In this document: in pieces, positions 1-8,290 of the stretch
Layout: every line of letters starts with the position of its first letter
How positions within the stretch are numbered: the first letter of the stretch is position 1
Source of the DNA: Phoronis ovalis
Taxonomy: Eukaryota; Phoronida; Phoronidae
Direction: 5' to 3'
Assembly (NCBI GenBank): GCA_028565635.1
Contig: JAOXYB010049203.1
Coordinates: forward strand, 1 to 11,918
Length of the DNA: 11,918 nt
Made by a program: the position numbers and the translations under genes
The notes under the pieces: model-generated
What the model was told of the DNA's origin: nothing
What the model saw: the letters and a program-made list of their open reading frames with translations, nothing else
Databases searched by the model: none

Positions 1-285
1 ACTTGATATTTTCTAGCAGACATCTGCCAGCAGATGATTTCTAGCAGATATCTACTGTCTGCTATTTGCTAATTTGATATTTTCTAGCAGATATCTGCTG
101 TCTGCTATCTGTTGTCTGCTAACTTGATATTTTCTAGCAGACATCTGCCAGCAGAAGATTTCTAGCAGATATCTGCTGTCTGCTAACTTGACGTTTTCTA
201 GCAGACATCTGTTATCTGCTCTCTGCTAACTTGACATTTTCTAGCAGATATCTGTTGTCTGCTATGTGCTGTCTGCTAACTTGCC
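1..285. repeat. minisatellite with palindromic core, five units plus a fragment
   Basis: Imperfect tandem units each open with ACTTGAtaTTTTCTAGCAGA and close with TGTCTGCTA. Unit starts are about 1, 72, 122, 186, 229 and a fragment at 279, giving lengths of 71, 50, 64, 43 and 50. The lengths differ by 7 or 21, reflecting extra TCTGCTR-like heptamers and an inserted 21-base CAGCAGATGATTTCTAG-type segment. A perfect 14-base palindrome, AGCAGATATCTGCT, occurs at 86-99 and 164-177. The array lies in the receptor intron, reaches the left edge and so may be longer. Confidence 0.93.
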
Positions 286-502
286 GTCCGTAATTTGACG
301 GTGTATCTAGTGTAAACATTACATTTGGGATAGATGTTGAGTAATAAAACAGAATAGACAGAGAAGTATTGTTATTTTCATTTCCTATATGTTTTATTTA
401 TTTCGTCCCCAATCGAAGCTATTCTAAAAAAACATATCTCGTATTAGATGATTTTGGTTGTTTGTATGTTATACTAAATGCACGAGTATTATTCACTTTT
501 AG
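286..502 (+). other. receptor intron, 3' part
   Basis: AT-rich intron sequence between the minisatellite and the first exon in the window. The only functional signals seen are the TACTAAA branch-point-like string at 472-478 and the pyrimidine-rich acceptor ending at 502. Confidence 0.7.
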
Positions 503-678
503 CTCGTACAAACGCGGTATTTTCTAATGCGGCCCTTGACGAATTTGACATTACTATAAAGAAACTAGAAGAAAGCAATGGTAACTACTTGCCAACTCTA
601 AAAGAGTTAAAGACAAATTTACATAACAAAGTGATCGTTGATGCTGATTTGGAAACATCGCAGAAAATACTTGACCAG
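503..678 (+). CDS. receptor exon 1 of window: amino-terminal domain
   Basis: Encodes [20 protein letters not shown] and onward through [17 protein letters not shown], aligning with the GRIK segment that ends VIFDCSHEMAAGILKQ. The acceptor is TTCACTTTTAG at 492-502, preceded by a TACTAAA branch-point-like string at 472-478; an in-frame TAA at 475-477 shows the reading frame does not continue upstream. The two leading bases complete a codon from an exon outside the window. The donor is CAG|GTTGAA at 678/679. The open frame continues to 843, but using 678 and the next exon gives exactly the spacing seen in GRIK between ILKQ and YHYIFTTL. An ATG at 478 is not the gene start. Confidence 0.75.
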
Positions 679-3600
679 GTTGAAAGCAAACATTTATTGC
701 ATGGTTCTTATTTGAAAGTAGTAATAAGTGCTGCCACGAACATTAATACCTTATTATATTTTATTTACTGCGATTTAATATACTCAGTGATTTATTTAAA
801 GTCTAGTTTCTTAACAACTCTAACATCAATGAAATATATCTAATGGTGGGTTGAAAATATATGTTATTATGTAATTTATATAATAGTTCGATTAGTGTAT
901 TTCAAAACACTTGAAATATTTATTACCTTTTATCAAACAACTTTACATAAATAAATCTGTGACTCCTCTAAATAAAGTAAGAGAATATCTGGAAGTGAAG
1001 CATTCCTATGATTTGCTCTGTTTTAGATCTTGTTACAGTGCATGCATGATGAGAAGTATCATTACCTATTTACAAATTTGGTAAGTTGCCACAATTTAAA
1101 AGGTACAATGAAACAAGCCTACCGTAGTAATCGCAAAAACTCCTTTGGCGTTATGGGTAATCTATGATAAATGATAGCTCTGGTAATGACGTGACAGTGT
1201 GGATGGTGGATAATTCAGTTATAAAAAAGAAATGTCAATTAGATTTGACTAAAGCAACTTCATAGATGAAAGCAATGATGATGTTAATGTGTTTGCACAA
1301 ATGAAAAAGAAACCGGGATCATGGGATAATGGCTAAAGTGATGTAAACTAACTTAGCATTGGAAGAGATTTCACATATAGCACAGGTATTGTATTTTTAT
1401 GCAGACCTCAAGTTATGAATCTACTTTCAGGATATGTCAATACTTGATTTTAGTCGGTTTCAACACGGAGGTGCCAACATGACAAACTTCCGTCTGGTTG
1501 ACACCACAGCTCCAAAAGTACAGCACATAGTCAGTGAGTGGAATAAAGATGGCAATCAACAGGTTATGACGGTAAGCCAATTTAAATTTAACTTAAGCAG
1601 TACAACTGAAAAAAGTGTGGTCTTCGGATAAGTGTATATAAAGTAATAATAAATAGGAGTACTTGGGGTGCTATATCTGAGTGCACAACGTTTTATCTTT
1701 GCCGATTATCATTCTCAAGCAGATATCCATTGAGAAAGTTGGTCAAGTTCTGGGAAAATCTTGATTCGGATACACAAAGTGTATTTTTTTTTCTGTTTTC
1801 TAGGAAGTTGCTTTATATTTTTTTTATTCATTGCGAAATATTCAAAATGCATACTGTAACATGATAAGTATGGTTATAATGTGTAGGGTGCGTTATCTCT
1901 GTAACATTATTTTCGTTTCAGACTGAAGCTGCCTTGACATACGATGCTGTAACTCTGTTAGCACAAGCTTTAGACAGGCTGGACAAATTACCGGGAGCTT
2001 TTGAACCTAAACCGCTATCATGCGCGAATTCTGAAAATTGGAATGATGGATATAGTCTTGTGAACTACATGAAAACCGTGAGTGATATTGAATTTGGATA
2101 CAAATAATACATTTTCCCTGTTGTGTAATTGAATGTATTTATTAAATTTAAGTTTTGTATTTAGAAAACATGATACTGACTACGTGCAGTATTATACTAA
2201 CAACAACTTGCCAGGTTACGTGCAGTATTATTTAATTCTGTATATATTAATCTAGGTTGCTAATTTAATTTTTTTTTAAATTACAGCCTTTGAACAAATC
2301 TTTCCAATTTATCTATTCTCATTTAAAAATCATGTAACAAGAGAAGACAGTAGTATTTATAAATGTATCATAACAATAATAACAATAGTAATATAATTTT
2401 TTAATTATTGAACTACTTTATTAATAGAAGAATAAAATTATTTTCAGACTAAATTTGAAGGATTAAGTGGGCCTATAAATTATGACCATTCGGGTTACCG
2501 TAATAATATATCACTGGACATGATGGAAATGACCATAAACGGCATGGAGAAGGTTTGTATAGTTACTTTTGACCTAGGATGTATACAATTCTAAACATGT
2601 TTTTCGTAATACGTCGTCTTATATAAAATAGACACCAGCACAATCATTGTTTTGCCTTAATCATTAATCATCCCAGATCTAGTTAGCGTAGTTTAGTAGA
2701 AAATGTGTGCGAATCTTACACTGTGTAAAAGTTCACTTTTCCCCTGGTAGCAAGTTATTTATCCTGATTTTACGTTATCAAACCCTGTTTTTATTAGTGT
2801 GAGCATTAAATATATATCATTCTTACTCCAAGTTAAATTAGAAAATAATGAAAAGAAAAATGGCCTGCAAGATATTTATGGATGCTCTTTGCAGTTTCTG
2901 CACATTGAAAATATGATACATGAATAGTTTACATTAATATGCTTTGTGAATAACAAAGTTATATAAATGTGTTGTTCCAAAATATAACAAACTAAATATT
3001 TACAGACAGGTTCATGGGAAACAGAGGTATAGATTACTCACTATTTATCAGATTTTTAGCTCGTATTTCTTTACTTACTTAAAAAAAATCTTAGTTAAAT
3101 AAATGCAATATTCCCTCAACTTGAGCATGATCAGATCCAAGATCATTCAAAAGTTATACTAACGTTTGTCTTAGGAATGTGCTTGCTGTGTGCAGTAGTT
3201 TGTAAATACTGATATGACACGAAATTACTCCGAAATCTATAAAATCTAATGAAAGTGATAAAAAGGATTTGGTGTTAAAGTTTATTTATTTGAAAGTTAC
3301 AGCATTATTGAATACCGATATAGGTTTATTATTGTGATTTGTACAAACTATCTCTCCTTTGAAGTTTCTTATATGTAATCTACAGTTTTATGATGTACAA
3401 TATGGCCGCCATAATTTCACACTGGATATAAAAACGAGAGTAATTTTTACCAAATTTACTGAATACTTAATGTAAACGTAAATTTTGAAATAATACAAAT
3501 TATGTTACATTAAACTTAGTGCTCTTCTCGCTTCATTTAATAAACATTTAGATCAGTTATTTAATTGTGTCCTTTGTCTGTTCAAGAAAGCGTTAATTGT

Positions 3601-6600
3601 ATTTTCGTGCTTGCATGTATTTTCAACAAGTAGTCGCGCTTATATTTGTACCAGTTGCGAAAAAATATTATTTTCTCCTAATTTTGAAAATGCTATTAAA
3701 ATTATAAGAGAGTGCTTACTTAGTGCATCACATGTCTAGATTTTATAAGAATAAAAATAAAATTGACGAATAAATACTTTTTGAACTATCACAAGAAAAT
3801 GCATATTATGAAAAATGTCAGAGTAGTTTCGTGTCATACAGTAAACTGTTTCTAATAATGTTATCAATATGCTATTGAGTTACCCTTTGGTGAGATGGTT
3901 ATACTGTTTCACTCTATACCAGAATTAAATTTCTTTAGCACAAACTCACAGAAGTTGTAAATTTATGACTATTTTCTAGGATTTTTTAAAAGCTACTGTT
4001 GCCATAACTATTTAAATTTAGCAACTTACGTGGTTCAGCATCAGTCTGTATAAAGTGTTTCGTGCCTATGCAATAGAAACCGTCACAAAATAGTGATACT
4101 GATACAAAGAACTTAATTTTCGCAGCTCAAGTAGGGCATAAATTAAATTGGTTGCATTGTTTCAGACTGCCACGTGGACACCACTTGAAGGTATCCAGTT
4201 CCTAAATGGTTATGAGCCTACTGGAACCATTGATAGACAGTTAGCTTTACTACCCAACAAAACCATGAGAGTGTCAACTGTACTGGTAAGGCACAACCAA
4301 TAAAACTTTTGTATTGCTAGCTATTGCATTAACGTTTTATGGTAAGATATCGTAGTGGAATATATCTATTTATTCAGTAGAATCAGGATACTAATATCAC
4401 TGACTTGTACGTATGCTTTTAATTTCTTATTTCTTCGTCGTAGATACTTGTGAACTTGAATTTCATTTTAATATTACAAAAGACAAGGGGATCCAGGTTT
4501 CACTTTATATACTTAAATTTCGAAGTACATGCACATGTACATTTTACTCTTTATTCGTCATATTTTACTTCACTTTTTAATCAACTTTATTTTCTTAATT
4601 TCACGAACTGTATTCACTATAATTCTTTTGACGTTCTTAATGCACCATATTTCATACATCAGTGAGTTTCTGGTGATCATTAGCTAGATACTACCTCGCA
4701 CTTCCCTAATATAAAATCATCAACGTATAACACCAAAATCAAAATAATGGCACATTAATTGTTGTGAGTTGAGTTAAACGTGGTTAAGCAATTTTGAAGA
4801 ATATTCATTTTCCCCCGAAGTCATCGCATTATTTATCCATAGCAAAGATGCGTCAGCGAAAGGTGCAATGACAATACTTGCTGTTCTGTAATTTAGGAGC
4901 CACCGTTTACTATGGTGAGAGAAACAGATGCGGATGGCAACTCGTTGTCAGGAAATGATAAGTTTTATGGTTTTCTTATGGATTTACTTGACCAGATTGC
5001 AAGGAATACGGGGTTTAACTACACCATTCATTTGGTGCGAGACGGTAACTATGGCGGTCCTAAGAAAGACGGTAATGGCTGGAATGGGATGATAGGAGAA
5101 ATTCTTAGAGATGTAAGTTGAATATTTAGATTTGATAAATTAAAGTTAAAAATGACACTTCTTTCGAAAACATCTTGTTAATGACTTAAACAGTATTTTT
5201 TACACAAATAAATAATATCTTGAAAGTACATTTACATGGTACTTTTATCTAAACTGTTACGTATCTTTGTAGGAAGCTGACATAGCATTAGCGCCACTAA
5301 CCATCACCTGGATTAGGTCACAAGTTGTAGATTTTACTAAACCGTTTATGAATACCGGTATCAGCATTCTCTTCAAAAAACCCAAGAAAGAGCCACCAGC
5401 CCTGTTTTCATTTTTGGCGCCATTTCACTATCAGATTTGGTTATATGTTTTGGCTGCCTATGTCCTGGTTAGCTTCACGATGTTTGTTGTATCAAGATTG
5501 AGTCCATATGAGTGGAAAAACCCTCATCCATGTAACCAGAACCCAGATGAAGTAGAAAACGATTTTAACTTTCTGAACAGTTTATGGTTCGCTATTGGTT
5601 GTCTTATGCAACAAGGTGAGCAACTATTAAACTGTATGTAGATGAGCATAATGAGCCAACCGATTTATGCAGTTATCAGTTCCTGGGAGCAGTAGTGAAT
5701 CACGCTCCATTTCAGAATTCAGTAGCATTTTTAAAAATGGTAATTAAAAATGTTGGGACAATCAGCAACTTTTCTGCATCTCATAGCTACTATTGCTATA
5801 TCTATTGAATTTTCACAACTACAATTTTTAGGAGATTATAATTTGCTTGATTCTTAAAAATCTGTAATAAATTACAGGTTCCGATTTGGCTCCATCAGCT
5901 ACATCCACTCGCTTGATTAGCGGTGTGTGGTGGTTTTTTACTTTAATTATGATATCATCATACACGGCCAATCTGGCAGCGTTTTTGACGGTTACGCGCA
6001 TGGAATCGCCAATAGAAAATGCTGACGATTTATCTAAACAGACAAAAATTAGATACGGGACCAGATTGAGTGGTTCCACTTTAAGCTTTTTTAAGGTAAG
6101 ATGATAAAGATCATTTTTTGAGTTATATACTTACAGTAGAACATTTCTGGTTATTTTGCAAAAATCCTACATTTTTGAGATTGTTGCAAATATACAAATG
6201 TCTTGTGCAGTAAAATAATATTATTCACTTTCATAGTAAGACTTCAAGATATTACAAACTCTGTCTACTTAACACTGTATTTTCTTTTGCAAAAATCCAT
6301 TTTGTAAATGCTTGATATTCATAAAATACTAATACATTTGTCTTTACCGTAGAATACTAAAATTGAGACCTATGAACGTATGTGGAATTACATGTCGGTG
6401 GCTAGTCCATCAGTATTTTCTAACACGACCGCCAAGGGTATTGAGCGGGTAAAAGAAGGTAACTATGCATTTCTTATGGAATCTGCTATGAGAGATTACC
6501 CAATGAGCCAGGACTGTGATCTAATGCCAGTTGGAGGATTACTAAATAATAAGGGATATGGCGTCGCACTCATGAAAGGTAATTTTTACCTCTCTTATGA

Positions 6601-7738
6601 TCATACTGTATATTCGTAGAGTTTGCAAGAAATTAGTTACAAATATGTATTGAATTGCAGTGAAATTAAATTATAACATTTATTGTCTCTTGGTAGATGA
6701 GTCTTATAAAACATTACAATGAAAAACATAAAGTATTGCGTTTCCAAAAAAAATTGTGTAAAAGACTTCAGTATTGACTTTTAAAGAGCCTCCATCTCAT
6801 AATTTTAAGATATCTGATGTTAGATTAAAAAAATAATTTAAATTAAATAATTTAAGGTGACTACAAAGGTTACAACATTCGATTTTTTTCAACGATGGAA
6901 ATCAAATATTGATCTGGACCATATCTCTGAATTTAATCGAGTGACTAAATAGTTCTACACTTTAATATTACGTCTTTGTGTCTATTGCAGGCTCTCCTTA
7001 TCGCGATACATTCTCTGATATTATTTTAAAACTCGGCGAAGAACAAGTACTGCAGGAACTACATAATAAATGGTGGAAATCGAGTCTTAACTGTGAAGCT
7101 AAAGAAGAAGCGGAATCGGCAAATACTAATGAACTCAAAATAGAAAACGTTGGTGGAGTTTTCGTTGCATTAGTAGGAGGTCTTGTTATGTCATTTTTTA
7201 TTGCGCTGTGTGAATATTTATATAAGGCAAGGAAATGGCAATTACCACCTAAGGTAAGGAACGATTCATATACCGATCTGCACATCTTCAAAGTTCTGAT
7301 ACGGATAGGTGAACTCAAAGCTCTACAGAAAGTGCATTTTTTTTACCCCCTATAATTCTATAGCATGCAGTAGCAGTATATATGACTGATCTATATTTAT
7401 TGTAGTTTTAAAAGCAAACCTACACTTATTATATGATATTTTAACACATTTGAGTAAATAGATTAAACTTTTGATATTACTTTAATACTGCTAGATATTA
7501 TTCAAAAAATATTTTTATTGAATTGCAGCGTTCCTTTTGCGGACAGATGATGCACGATTTCAAATTTGCCCTCAACTGTTTCGGATCCTCATCCCGATCA
7601 GTTAGAATAAAGAAAGAAGAGGCCAACAATCACAACGAGAATAATATGGTTAACATCCCATTAACAGCTAACACATACTCAGATGTTGGAAATGTTAATG
7701 GTAGAAAATTTATTGATAGATATGATTCTACAATATGA
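503..7738 (+). CDS. kainate-type ionotropic glutamate receptor (GRIK-like), 12 exons, 5' partial
   Basis: A glutamate-gated cation channel subunit of the plasma membrane. The spliced model joins 503-678, 1027-1080, 1431-1571, 1922-2077, 2448-2552, 4166-4285, 4897-5112, 5273-5615, 5878-6095, 6353-6578, 6991-7253 and 7529-7738. It totals 2228 nt, giving one split codon, 741 residues and TGA, with every junction GT..AG and phase-consistent. Order of domains: amino-terminal domain (residues 1 to about 240), S1 (about 245-360), M1 (about 375-400), pore loop MQQGSD (about 433-439), M3 with SYTANLAAF (about 450-475), S2 (about 480-630), M4 (about 640-662), tail. The length matches a vertebrate GRIK subunit lacking its first 170 or so residues. 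GRIK rather than AMPA type is favoured by KGYGV..GSPYRD, the VGGVF start of M4 and RSFC at the start of the tail. The binding residues Pro, Thr and Arg in APLTITWIR, Ser-Thr in SGSTLSFF and Glu in YAFLMES are present, so glutamate binding is expected. Confidence 0.93.
679..1026 (+). other. receptor intron (exon 1 to 2)
   Basis: 348 bases. The exon 1 frame stays open for 55 codons into this intron and contains alternative in-phase donors at 717/718 and 720/721, so a longer exon is possible but fits the family spacing less well. Otherwise AT-rich with nothing recognised. Confidence 0.65.
1027..1080 (+). CDS. receptor exon 2: 54-base microexon of the amino-terminal domain
   Basis: Eighteen residues, [18 protein letters not shown], matching GRIK ALAMGMMTEYYHYIFTTL position by position. 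The acceptor is TGCTCTGTTTTAG at 1014-1026 and the donor is the near-consensus TTG|GTAAGT at 1081. The exon begins and ends in phase 0. Alternative AGs at 1038, 1053 and 1056 are also in frame and would shorten it, but only 1026 restores the family spacing. Confidence 0.78.
1081..1430 (+). other. receptor intron (exon 2 to 3) with decayed coding-like stretch
   Basis: 350 bases. Between about 1104 and 1335 the sequence is less AT-rich than other introns and reads as short open pieces broken by stops and a frame change (YRSNRKNS, then [13 protein letters not shown], then [17 protein letters not shown]). This could be the remnant of an inserted gene or transposase; identity is not established. 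Confidence 0.45.
1431..1571 (+). CDS. receptor exon 3: amino-terminal domain
   Basis: Forty-seven residues beginning [20 protein letters not shown] and ending GNQQVMT. This corresponds to the GRIK stretch LDLFALD..YRYSGVNMTGFRIL. NMT is a likely N-glycosylation site that is also present in vertebrate kainate receptors. The acceptor is CTACTTTCAG at 1421-1430, with a TGA in the same frame just upstream at 1416-1418, and the donor is ACG|GTAAGC. Phase 0 at both ends. Confidence 0.9.
1572..1921 (+). other. receptor intron (exon 3 to 4)
   Basis: 350 bases of AT-rich intron. Nothing is seen beyond the donor GTAAGC and the pyrimidine-rich acceptor. Confidence 0.8.
1922..2077 (+). CDS. receptor exon 4: amino-terminal domain
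   Basis: Fifty-two residues from [20 protein letters not shown] to [20 protein letters not shown] and the SC..W..GYSLxNYM ending are typical of the kainate-receptor amino-terminal domain. The Cys in PLSCAN corresponds to the family's conserved disulfide cysteine. Acceptor TTTTCGTTTCAG, donor ACC|GTGAGT. Phase 0 at both ends. Confidence 0.93.
2078..2447 (+). other. receptor intron (exon 4 to 5) with short direct repeat
   Basis: 370 bases, AT-rich. The 15-mer TACGTGCAGTATTAT occurs twice, at 2181-2195 and 2217-2231, a 36-base spacing. No other structure is apparent. Confidence 0.8.
2448..2552 (+). CDS. receptor exon 5: end of amino-terminal domain
   Basis: Thirty-five residues, [20 protein letters not shown] then [15 protein letters not shown], matching GRIK (F/W)EGLTGRI.F....R..F.LDV..L...GLEK. 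NIS is a possible glycosylation site. Acceptor ATTTTCAG; donor AAG|GTTTGT, weaker than the other donors. It precedes the longest intron, which suggests splicing here could be regulated. Confidence 0.92.
2553..4165 (+). other. longest receptor intron (exon 5 to 6)
   Basis: 1613 bases, several times longer than its neighbours. It holds a 21-base exon-like island at 3006-3026 and an 18-base inverted repeat whose arms lie at 3213-3230 and 3821-3838. The rest is AT-rich with no coding signal. Confidence 0.8.
3213..3838. repeat. separated inverted repeat, possible MITE-like insertion
   Basis: The left arm TATGACACGAAATTACTC (3213-3230) and the reverse complement of the right arm at 3821-3838 agree at 17 of 18 bases. 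A TACTG string lies just outside both arms. The enclosed 590 bases have no open frame of note. Arms of this length could be terminal inverted repeats of a non-autonomous DNA transposon, but no target-site duplication is evident. Confidence 0.45.
4166..4285 (+). CDS. receptor exon 6: linker from amino-terminal domain to S1
   Basis: Forty residues starting TATWTPLEG, the counterpart of GRIK IGTWDPASG, and ending [10 protein letters not shown], the counterpart of NRSLIVTTIL at the first strand of the ligand-binding domain. The middle is poorly conserved, as usual for this linker. NKT is a possible glycosylation site. Acceptor TTGTTTCAG, donor CTG|GTAAGG. Phase 0 at both ends. Confidence 0.92.
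4286..4896 (+). other. receptor intron (exon 6 to 7)
   Basis: 611 bases, AT-rich. A 71-codon open frame at 4450-4665 has no family resemblance and low-complexity composition, so it is not annotated as coding. Nothing else is seen. Confidence 0.8.
4897..5112 (+). CDS. receptor exon 7: ligand-binding domain S1
   Basis: Seventy-two residues, [11 protein letters not shown] through [12 protein letters not shown]. It contains [13 protein letters not shown] (GRIK GNDRFEGYCIDLL), RDGNYG with the Tyr that covers the agonist, and the WNGM motif. The acidic residue of the usual FEG is replaced by Tyr (FYG). Acceptor TCTGTAATTTAG, donor GAT|GTAAGT. Phase 0 at both ends. Confidence 0.96.
5273..5615 (+). 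CDS. receptor exon 8: rest of S1, M1 and pore loop
   Basis: Encodes [20 protein letters not shown], with the Arg that holds the agonist carboxylate, then [18 protein letters not shown]1 follows (about [20 protein letters not shown]), then SPYEW..PHPC and the pore loop [13 protein letters not shown]. The first Gln of MQQ is the Q/R site. The exon ends on the first base of a Gly codon (phase 1) at the donor CAAG|GTGAGC. Acceptor ATCTTTGTAG. Confidence 0.97.
5878..6095 (+). CDS. receptor exon 9: pore exit, M3 and start of S2
   Basis: Completes the split Gly, then [20 protein letters not shown] and the gate helix M3 containing [13 protein letters not shown], the most conserved motif of the family. 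The M3-S2 linker [18 protein letters not shown] and SGSTLSFFK follow; Ser-Thr here bind the agonist gamma-carboxylate in relatives. The GSD after MQQ is kainate-like at Ser. Acceptor AAATTACAG, donor AAG|GTAAGA. Confidence 0.97.
6353..6578 (+). CDS. receptor exon 10: ligand-binding domain S2
   Basis: Encodes [20 protein letters not shown] through [16 protein letters not shown] and KGYGVALMK. The Glu of FLMES is the residue that contacts the agonist amino group in GRIK and GRIA proteins. NTTAKG carries the Thr that takes part in lobe closure. Ends in phase 1 within the Gly codon of GSPYRD. Acceptor TTTACCGTAG, donor AAAG|GTAATT. Confidence 0.96.
6579..6990 (+). other. receptor intron (exon 10 to 11)
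   Basis: 412 bases, AT-rich. A short low-complexity palindromic patch of AAATAATTTAAATT type lies at about 6830-6855. The end of exon 10 and start of exon 11 form a split Gly codon, so the intron is securely placed. Confidence 0.85.
6991..7253 (+). CDS. receptor exon 11: end of S2 and M4
   Basis: Completes Gly, then [20 protein letters not shown] and KWW, the close of S2. The Cys in LNCEA is probably the partner of the DCDL Cys in exon 10. After a polar linker comes M4 (about [20 protein letters not shown]) and the basic CEYLYKARK stop-transfer. The VGGVF entry and EYLYK exit match kainate receptors. Acceptor TCTATTGCAG, donor AAG|GTAAGG. Confidence 0.96.
7529..7738 (+). CDS. receptor exon 12: cytoplasmic tail and stop
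   Basis: Sixty-nine residues and TGA. It opens [17 protein letters not shown], matching the GRIK membrane-proximal tail RSFCSAMVEELRMSLKC. An RSVRIKKEE basic-acidic stretch and an Asn-rich region follow, then the final DSTI, which fits a class I PDZ ligand (Ser at -2, Ile at 0). Acceptor TTGAATTGCAG. Confidence 0.93.
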   Translation, partial: RSFCGQMMHDFKFALNCFGSSSRSVRIKKEEANNHNENNMVNIPLTANTYSDVGNVNGRKFIDRYDSTI

Positions 7739-7900
7739 AATTAGATAAATTTTAATTGGAACTATCACGTAACGTGAGGTAACGGCTTCCATTGGAATTT
7801 GTCTTTATGTATGATGCTGCTGTCTTTATAGAACCTTGGGCGCGATTGTTTTGTGGAAATGAACAAGAAAATATATGCAAATAAAATGTTAAATTTAAGT
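7739..7900 (+). other. receptor 3' UTR with first polyadenylation signal
   Basis: Non-coding sequence after the TGA. The first AATAAA is at 7880-7885, about 140 bases after the stop. Further AATAAA copies at 8041, 8072, 8193 and 8753 could extend the UTR, although the 8041-8193 copies lie inside a repeat. Confidence 0.5.
7880..7885 (+). terminator. candidate polyadenylation signal AATAAA
   Basis: Canonical hexamer about 140 bases downstream of the receptor stop codon, in the right orientation. The motif is common in AT-rich DNA, so use is inferred from position only. Confidence 0.45.
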
Positions 7901-7981
7901 ATGACGATGGGAGAGGGGTACTGTCATTTGTAATGTATATATGTGCAACGCCATAGATCCTTTTTTCAGCCTCCACTTTTA

Positions 7982-8290
7982 TTATGGGGTATCTTTCTGA
8001 CGTTTATTTATCACTTTTTACCATGGTTGTGCTTTTTACAAATAAATTTTAACCACGGGGCATATATTTTCAATAAATGATTATTTACCCCTGGGCGCCG
8101 CAATTTCCAGGATTTTGCTTATTGTTTCTGTCATAGGGTATACATTTGGGTGTATAGTTCTAGAATTTTTTACCATGGATATGTTTTTTGCGAATAAAGT
8201 TTTACCAAGGGCAATTTTTCGGATTTTTTTACCTTGGGCGTTGCACCTTCACCAAGTTTTTTACCCCCGGAATATCACGGGACAGTGCCA
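7982..8290 (+). repeat. dispersed TTTACC..GGG repeat, two tandem copies plus tail
   Basis: Two diverged copies, about 7982-8120 and 8131-8265. They share TTTTTACCATGG (8016 and 8168 regions), AATAAA, TTTACCA-GGGCA, TTTACC.TGGGCG and a Pu/Py-rich end. The tail TTTTTTACCCCCGG follows. The reverse complement of 11640-11730 contains the same run, TTTTTTACCCTGGGCCG..CACC..CC..CTTTT, and the same CCCCCGG. An 86-codon open frame over this region (8115-8375) is a by-product of the repeat. Confidence 0.7.

Noticed and set aside
478-502. ATG at 478 as the start of a short protein
   Set aside because: The upstream bases form a branch point and acceptor for an internal exon of the receptor gene; the encoded protein is the middle of an amino-terminal domain.
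679-1921. Three successive introns of 348, 350 and 350 bases
   Set aside because: No sequence similarity between them was noticed, so the near-equal lengths are taken as coincidence.
4450-4665. 71-codon plus-strand open frame
   Set aside because: It lies within a receptor intron, has Phe/Leu/Asn-rich low-complexity composition and shows no family resemblance.
5828-6079. Minus-strand open frame opposite exon 9
   Set aside because: Shadow of the M3 exon on the other strand.
6998-7318. 106-codon minus-strand open frame
   Set aside because: Shadow of the S2/M4 exon, which has strong family matches on the plus strand.
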